Source of the DNA: UBA1822 sp963615055
GTDB taxonomy: Bacteria > Bacillota > Negativicutes > Veillonellales > Dialisteraceae
DNA: 24,025 bases
Direction: 5' to 3'
Assembly (NCBI GenBank): GCA_963615055.1
Contig: CAVEFO010000030.1
Location: 1 to 24,025, forward strand
The number at the start of each line of letters is the position of its first letter. Within the stretch, counting starts at the first letter, position 1. Positions 21,601 through 24,025 of this stretch are shown here, in pieces. The translations under genes and the position numbers were made by a program. Under the pieces are notes generated by a model, which saw only the letters and a list, made by a program, of their open reading frames with translations, made no database searches and had not been told where the DNA came from.

Positions 21601-24025
21601 ACGACAAATGTTTCCGGTGCCACGGAAATAACGGATACCACTTTCACGAAAGAGGTTAATTTTAAAGATACTGCGACCAATGGCATTGTCGCGACAGGTA
21701 CGCATGAAGATACGATCGAAATTAGCGTGAAATCGGCGAATGACGCGGCAGATCCGGCAAAAGGCAGTTATGATCTCACCTATGAAGTCGGCAAGAAAAC
21801 GGTCACCGGCTTTAGCGCTGCGAGTCTGGATTTGGATAAAGGCGCCTTCGAAGCGGGAGACCAATATACACTCGGCGACCGCAACGTAAATTTCGATCTC
21901 AATGTCAATAATTTCGTCATTGCGACTGCGGAAAATACGACGACACCGAAGAAGATCATCGATTTCACCGGCGATACGACCAGCAAGCGGAAATTTGTGT
22001 TATCCGGCGGTACCGTTACCGCGGACGGAAAGATGAAGAGCTCTATGGCCTACTCTGAAAGCGATGCGGATGCGGTCAATGGCGTAAAAGCAGCCGGCAA
22101 CCAAAATCGGATTTTCTCTACCAGAGACGAGGGGAAAAGCGTCTATCTGGATTCCGTGGACAAAGATACCAATGAAGTGACCATCGGCGAAGTCAATCTC
22201 TCGCAAGCGGTCCGCAGCTTTGATAATCTCACTGCGTCGGGTACCATCGATGTAGGCCATGCTACCTATTCTGCGTCTGAGAAGATTGCCGATGTTGCCG
22301 GACAAACCCTCAAAGTTGTGGGGGTCACTGCAGGGAACGATTATAAGAACTGGAATTGGAGGGGAATGCCGACAACAGAGCCGAAAGCGACGATTTCCGT
22401 CACGCAGGAGCGCGGTATCAGCGCCCTCGTAAATGCAACTTATAACACTTCTGACGGAAATATCAATCTTCAAGCTAATGACCTTGCCTTGCTGACCTTT
22501 GGTAAAGGTATCGCGTGGAATACGAAAGACACAGCCGTATCCATTTCCGATCGGGACGTGGGAATCGTCGATTTCTCTGTTATTTCCTTTGCTGACGAGG
22601 ATACAAAGAAAAACGAAACCATGCGTCTTTTGAGCGCGAAAAAGATCTTCGTGATTTCTACTTCCGATCAGTGGGAAGCGAGAACGGAAAATGGGACGAT
22701 CTATTACGATAAGAAAGACCGCACCCATGACGCGGCGGACGATCTCACCGGCAATGGCATTACGCTGACCGTTAATCGTGGGGATCAGATCGTTGCGACA
22801 GACAATACGCTGGACTACACCCGCGGCAAGGGCTATGTGACGAAGATGTCCATCGCTGATGACGGCATCACCTGGGAAAACGGGAAAACAGCAATTCAGC
22901 TGGCAGAAGATTATGATTTCTCCAATTTGACCGGTGAAAATATTATTAAATTCGACGCCAGCGATCCCTATAAGCTCATTGCCAATCCGAATCAGGTCGG
23001 CATAGGGGAGACGATGACATTCTTTGATGCCGGAACGCATATAAAAAAGGATGAATGGGATACAAAAGTAACCGTCATCGGATCGCCCGGAAGCAGTAAG
23101 CCGTATAGCGTAGAGGATCACGCCGTAACGCTGGAGGGGAAAGTCGATCTGGAAATCGAAAAAGATAATGAAAACCAAAAAGTCACCGGGACGATATCTG
23201 ATGCCTATTTGAGTGGCGTCACCGTTGATCTGTCCAAAATCGGAAGCGAAGAAACCACCGATAAGAACAAATGGGAAAAAGATCAGATTCTCTACAGCCA
23301 GACGGATAGCAAGCAGGATTACGACAAGAAGAAACTCACTGTCACCATTTCCGGAAAACTTTTTGATGGCACCACCGATGAAAGCGTGAAAACCAATGAC
23401 ATCATGACGCTGGCGCATGTCGAAGGTACCAATGCGGGCGTTTCCGGAAATCTTACCGTCTTTGATGATGTGAAGAGAACGGCTCAGTTTTCTGATACGG
23501 TCGAAAATGGCCTTATCGCAAAGGGTTCCCATGAAGATACGCTCCAAAGCCATGTGTCGGGAGAGAGAGGGGAAGGCAGCTATGACCTTACCTATACCAT
23601 CGGCACGAAAAAGGTCTCCGCCATCACGGCCACCAGCCTGGATTTGTCGAAAGATGCTTTCAAGCCGGGCAATCAATATACACTTGATACACTTGCCGGT
23701 GACCCCGTCACCGTCGATGTGCGCAATGTCAAAGTCAACTATACCGGAAGCAGCATAAAGACGGATATCATTGATTTCTCCGATGACGAGACCGGAGGCG
23801 GAAGCTTTACACTCGTCGGTGCCGATGCATCGGGCAAGGTAACCAATATCGGTACCTATGCGGAAGAAGAGGAAACCAATGGGATCAGGGCCGAGGGGAT
23901 TCAGTCGCGCACATTCACCGCAAGTGGCAAAAAGGTTTCTATCGATCTTGCGCAGTATGTGGACAAAATAACCGTCGGCATGGTCGATCATGCGAAAGAG
24001 ATTCGTTCCTTTGACAACCTCACAG
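18601..24025 (+). CDS. Giant secreted repeat protein, probable autotransporter-type adhesin (3' end outside window)
   Basis: An uninterrupted frame runs from ATG 18601 to the end of the window, at least 1808 residues with no stop. AAGGAG (18588-18593) lies 7 nt before the ATG. Residues 1-33 form a Sec signal peptide (MKRKNMKKGMLR, a hydrophobic stretch, likely cleavage AVA|M). Cys30 does not sit in a lipobox. The rest is Gly/Thr/Asp/Asn-rich beta-type sequence without catalytic motifs. Units of about 610-620 residues repeat: ITW at residues 193, 803 and 1423, and TLYS/ILYS at 327, 943 and 1563. Surface exposure and adhesion are inferred. The C-terminal barrel or anchor, if any, lies beyond the window. 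The first 130 residues look more AT-rich than the rest. Confidence 0.88.
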   Translation, partial: MKRKNMKKGMLRAAVVMTILGAVASPSESCAVAMDVSWNPPYFLFNYSGQFDFSNEASYKDIYRYRIDLDADTQKRSTFQVHLDNDFFADNVSPGRKAFTRVYHFEGNAISFKVNDGDAWGDLTPVGDGMRANRVITHEETPQNGVKLRNTQKHQVWLRPTGDFIFHGGYWSCDFYYIVDISDSHLDFENSGITWKNGGTLYTLGSKFEFGTNGLSVNLDSLKFNNQGDIKLDESMALLNDGGYYDYTTFYNKMKPSLHKTVFYNYEGNLTKSISASGMLNMVTRVRIPDGKNALTLEAKEYTLKNLDVDLSKIGGKDGDTWTPEGTLYSSNQIEPSDPMTITLSNNLAGGKGGTAMTLLHLIGSNTGSIKTKYGNETIEGIGFIYLNDVPFSDASTGGVAVTGKHDDTLSTTYHTNTSFLNSRYEYTLTYTIKEKYITDVGASASGIDLANVNGGFVAGKDDGYALTKKITLNLNDTKFLNSLYIKSGTHTLLDLTNVSGDGQLFVQGKSDTEGKASATMVSDKFMRESSNGVRAFVTRDITFNVTDGGKKIVYSSTGDEFSEIQLGAFDMTRTGLTLGNGLKEIGTIDASNFSLTGISSLKDAANYYNKTLTLAQPGSGDTQDFQKWTLSAIGEKGYTVYNENGITGTLAGTLDVTSGKLQFKTNGLKSISYGTIDWGISKDNVTLDGGKLGSVDLSNLVFNNKPADGTMRLLEAKNLSENIDLKTNSDWTEMGTGGDTTTYRSALSEEAESVTGNGMTLSVKRADEIAATTTKTSDDKYNFSVDYTANKGFVTDFSVGKITWTNGGTGLALAERYDFSTMGDKKISFNGKNPFELIANPDEVGVGDTMTFFNAGKYMTDDEWTSLVTVESSDAVETYKETDRAVTVIGGVRLGIEKKEENGEKKVIGKISDEYLSNVDIDLSHIGNAETEKNNKWENGKTLYSQTASTQDYGATGTPTSVTVSESLFGGETDESVKTGDKMTLVHIEGKNAGVSGNITTNVSGATEITDTTFTKEVNFKDTATNGIVATGTHEDTIEISVKSANDAADPAKGSYDLTYEVGKKTVTGFSAASLDLDKGAFEAGDQYTLGDRNVNFDLNVNNFVIATAENTTTPKKIIDFTGDTTSKRKFVLSGGTVTADGKMKSSMAYSESDADAVNGVKAAGNQNRIFSTRDEGKSVYLDSVDKDTNEVTIGEVNLSQAVRSFDNLTASGTIDVGHATYSASEKIADVAGQTLKVVGVTAGNDYKNWNWRGMPTTEPKATISVTQERGISALVNATYNTSDGNINLQANDLALLTFGKGIAWNTKDTAVSISDRDVGIVDFSVISFADEDTKKNETMRLLSAKKIFVISTSDQWEARTENGTIYYDKKDRTHDAADDLTGNGITLTVNRGDQIVATDNTLDYTRGKGYVTKMSIADDGITWENGKTAIQLAEDYDFSNLTGENIIKFDASDPYKLIANPNQVGIGETMTFFDAGTHIKKDEWDTKVTVIGSPGSSKPYSVEDHAVTLEGKVDLEIEKDNENQKVTGTISDAYLSGVTVDLSKIGSEETTDKNKWEKDQILYSQTDSKQDYDKKKLTVTISGKLFDGTTDESVKTNDIMTLAHVEGTNAGVSGNLTVFDDVKRTAQFSDTVENGLIAKGSHEDTLQSHVSGERGEGSYDLTYTIGTKKVSAITATSLDLSKDAFKPGNQYTLDTLAGDPVTVDVRNVKVNYTGSSIKTDIIDFSDDETGGGSFTLVGADASGKVTNIGTYAEEEETNGIRAEGIQSRTFTASGKKVSIDLAQYVDKITVGMVDHAKEIRSFDNLT
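19177..21006 (+). repeat. Giant protein repeat unit 1
   Basis: The unit starts at GITWKNGGTLYTLG and runs about 610 residues. Landmarks in order are VDLSKIGG and TLYSS (19579), GKHDDTLS (19810), YTLTYTI (19879), NGVRAF (near 20197), IGTIDASNF and TMRLLEAKN (20731). It is the most divergent of the visible units. Confidence 0.75.
21007..22866 (+). repeat. Giant protein repeat unit 2
   Basis: The unit starts at ITWTNGGTGLALAERYDFS and runs about 620 residues. Landmarks are ANPDEVGVGDTMTFFNAG, TLYSQT (21427), TDESVKTGDKMTLVHIEG, GTHEDTIE (21697), YDLTYEV (21769), NGVKA (near 22081), RSFDNLTASGTIDVG (22213) and TMRLLSAKK (near 22621). It is clearly paralogous to unit 3 along most of its length. 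Confidence 0.85.
22867..24025 (+). repeat. Giant protein repeat unit 3 (truncated by window end)
   Basis: The unit starts at ITWENGKTAIQLAEDYDFS. It repeats the unit 2 landmarks in order: ANPNQVGIGETMTFFDAG, ILYSQT (23287), TDESVKTNDIMTLAHVEG, GSHEDTLQ (23524), YDLTYTI (23581), NGIRAEG (near 23881) and RSFDNLT (24004). The window ends inside it, so the total number of units is unknown. Confidence 0.85.

Noticed and set aside
22000..23991. A 663-codon open frame on the minus strand opposite the giant repeat gene
   Set aside because: It has no signal, domain or ribosome site I can support. The plus-strand frame is longer, has a signal peptide and shows repeat structure. The antisense frame is a by-product of codon bias.

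Overview
The window comes from a diderm (two-membrane) Firmicute, most likely one of the Negativicutes (Veillonellales/Selenomonadales type). The gene order is the Firmicute-style continuous tuf, S10, spc, alpha cluster. Shine-Dalgarno sites are strong GGAGG types and the adenylate kinase has a four-cysteine zinc lid. Yet the cluster is bracketed by outer-membrane autotransporter-type genes, which need an outer membrane. No species is claimed.

Layout. Positions 1-113 are the last 36 codons of EF-Tu (tuf), followed by a strong terminator. A region of about 390 nt carries one copy of a 111-nt repeat and a promoter with a dyad over its -10 region. It leads into an 805-residue classical autotransporter (500-2917), which has its own terminator. 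Positions 2918-3720 hold a 175-bp palindromic element, a second copy of the 111-nt repeat, a near-consensus promoter and a long structured leader.

Positions 3721-18183 are one continuous run of 30 genes: rpsJ-rplC-rplD-rplW-rplB-rpsS-rplV-rpsC-rplP-rpmC-rpsQ-rplN-rplX-rplE-rpsN-rpsH-rplF-rplR-rpsE-rpmD-rplO-secY-adk-map-infA-rpmJ-rpsM-rpsK-rpoA-rplQ. All are on the + strand. The largest internal gap is 51 nt and several genes overlap or are translationally coupled. They supply ribosomal proteins, the Sec translocon channel, adenylate kinase, methionine aminopeptidase, IF-1 and the RNA polymerase alpha subunit. The run ends at a terminator. A second, degenerate copy of the palindromic element follows, then a promoter and a very large secreted repeat protein (18601 to beyond the window end, at least 1808 residues). 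It is built from units of about 610-620 residues and has no stop codon in the window.

How it fits together. The middle 14.5 kb is conserved housekeeping. The accessory content sits at its two borders: two surface-protein genes and a family of structured intergenic repeats. I saw no CRISPR array, tRNA, rRNA, transposase or recognisable defence system. The best candidates for something undescribed are the paired palindromic elements, which share an architecture although their hairpin stems differ in sequence, and the giant long-period repeat protein. Notable variants inside the cluster are a long S14 with half of a zinc site, an S3 with an Arg/Gly-rich tail, and the absence of rpsD between rpsK and rpoA. 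Long open frames on the minus strand opposite the ribosomal and repeat-protein genes are read as shadows of biased codon use.
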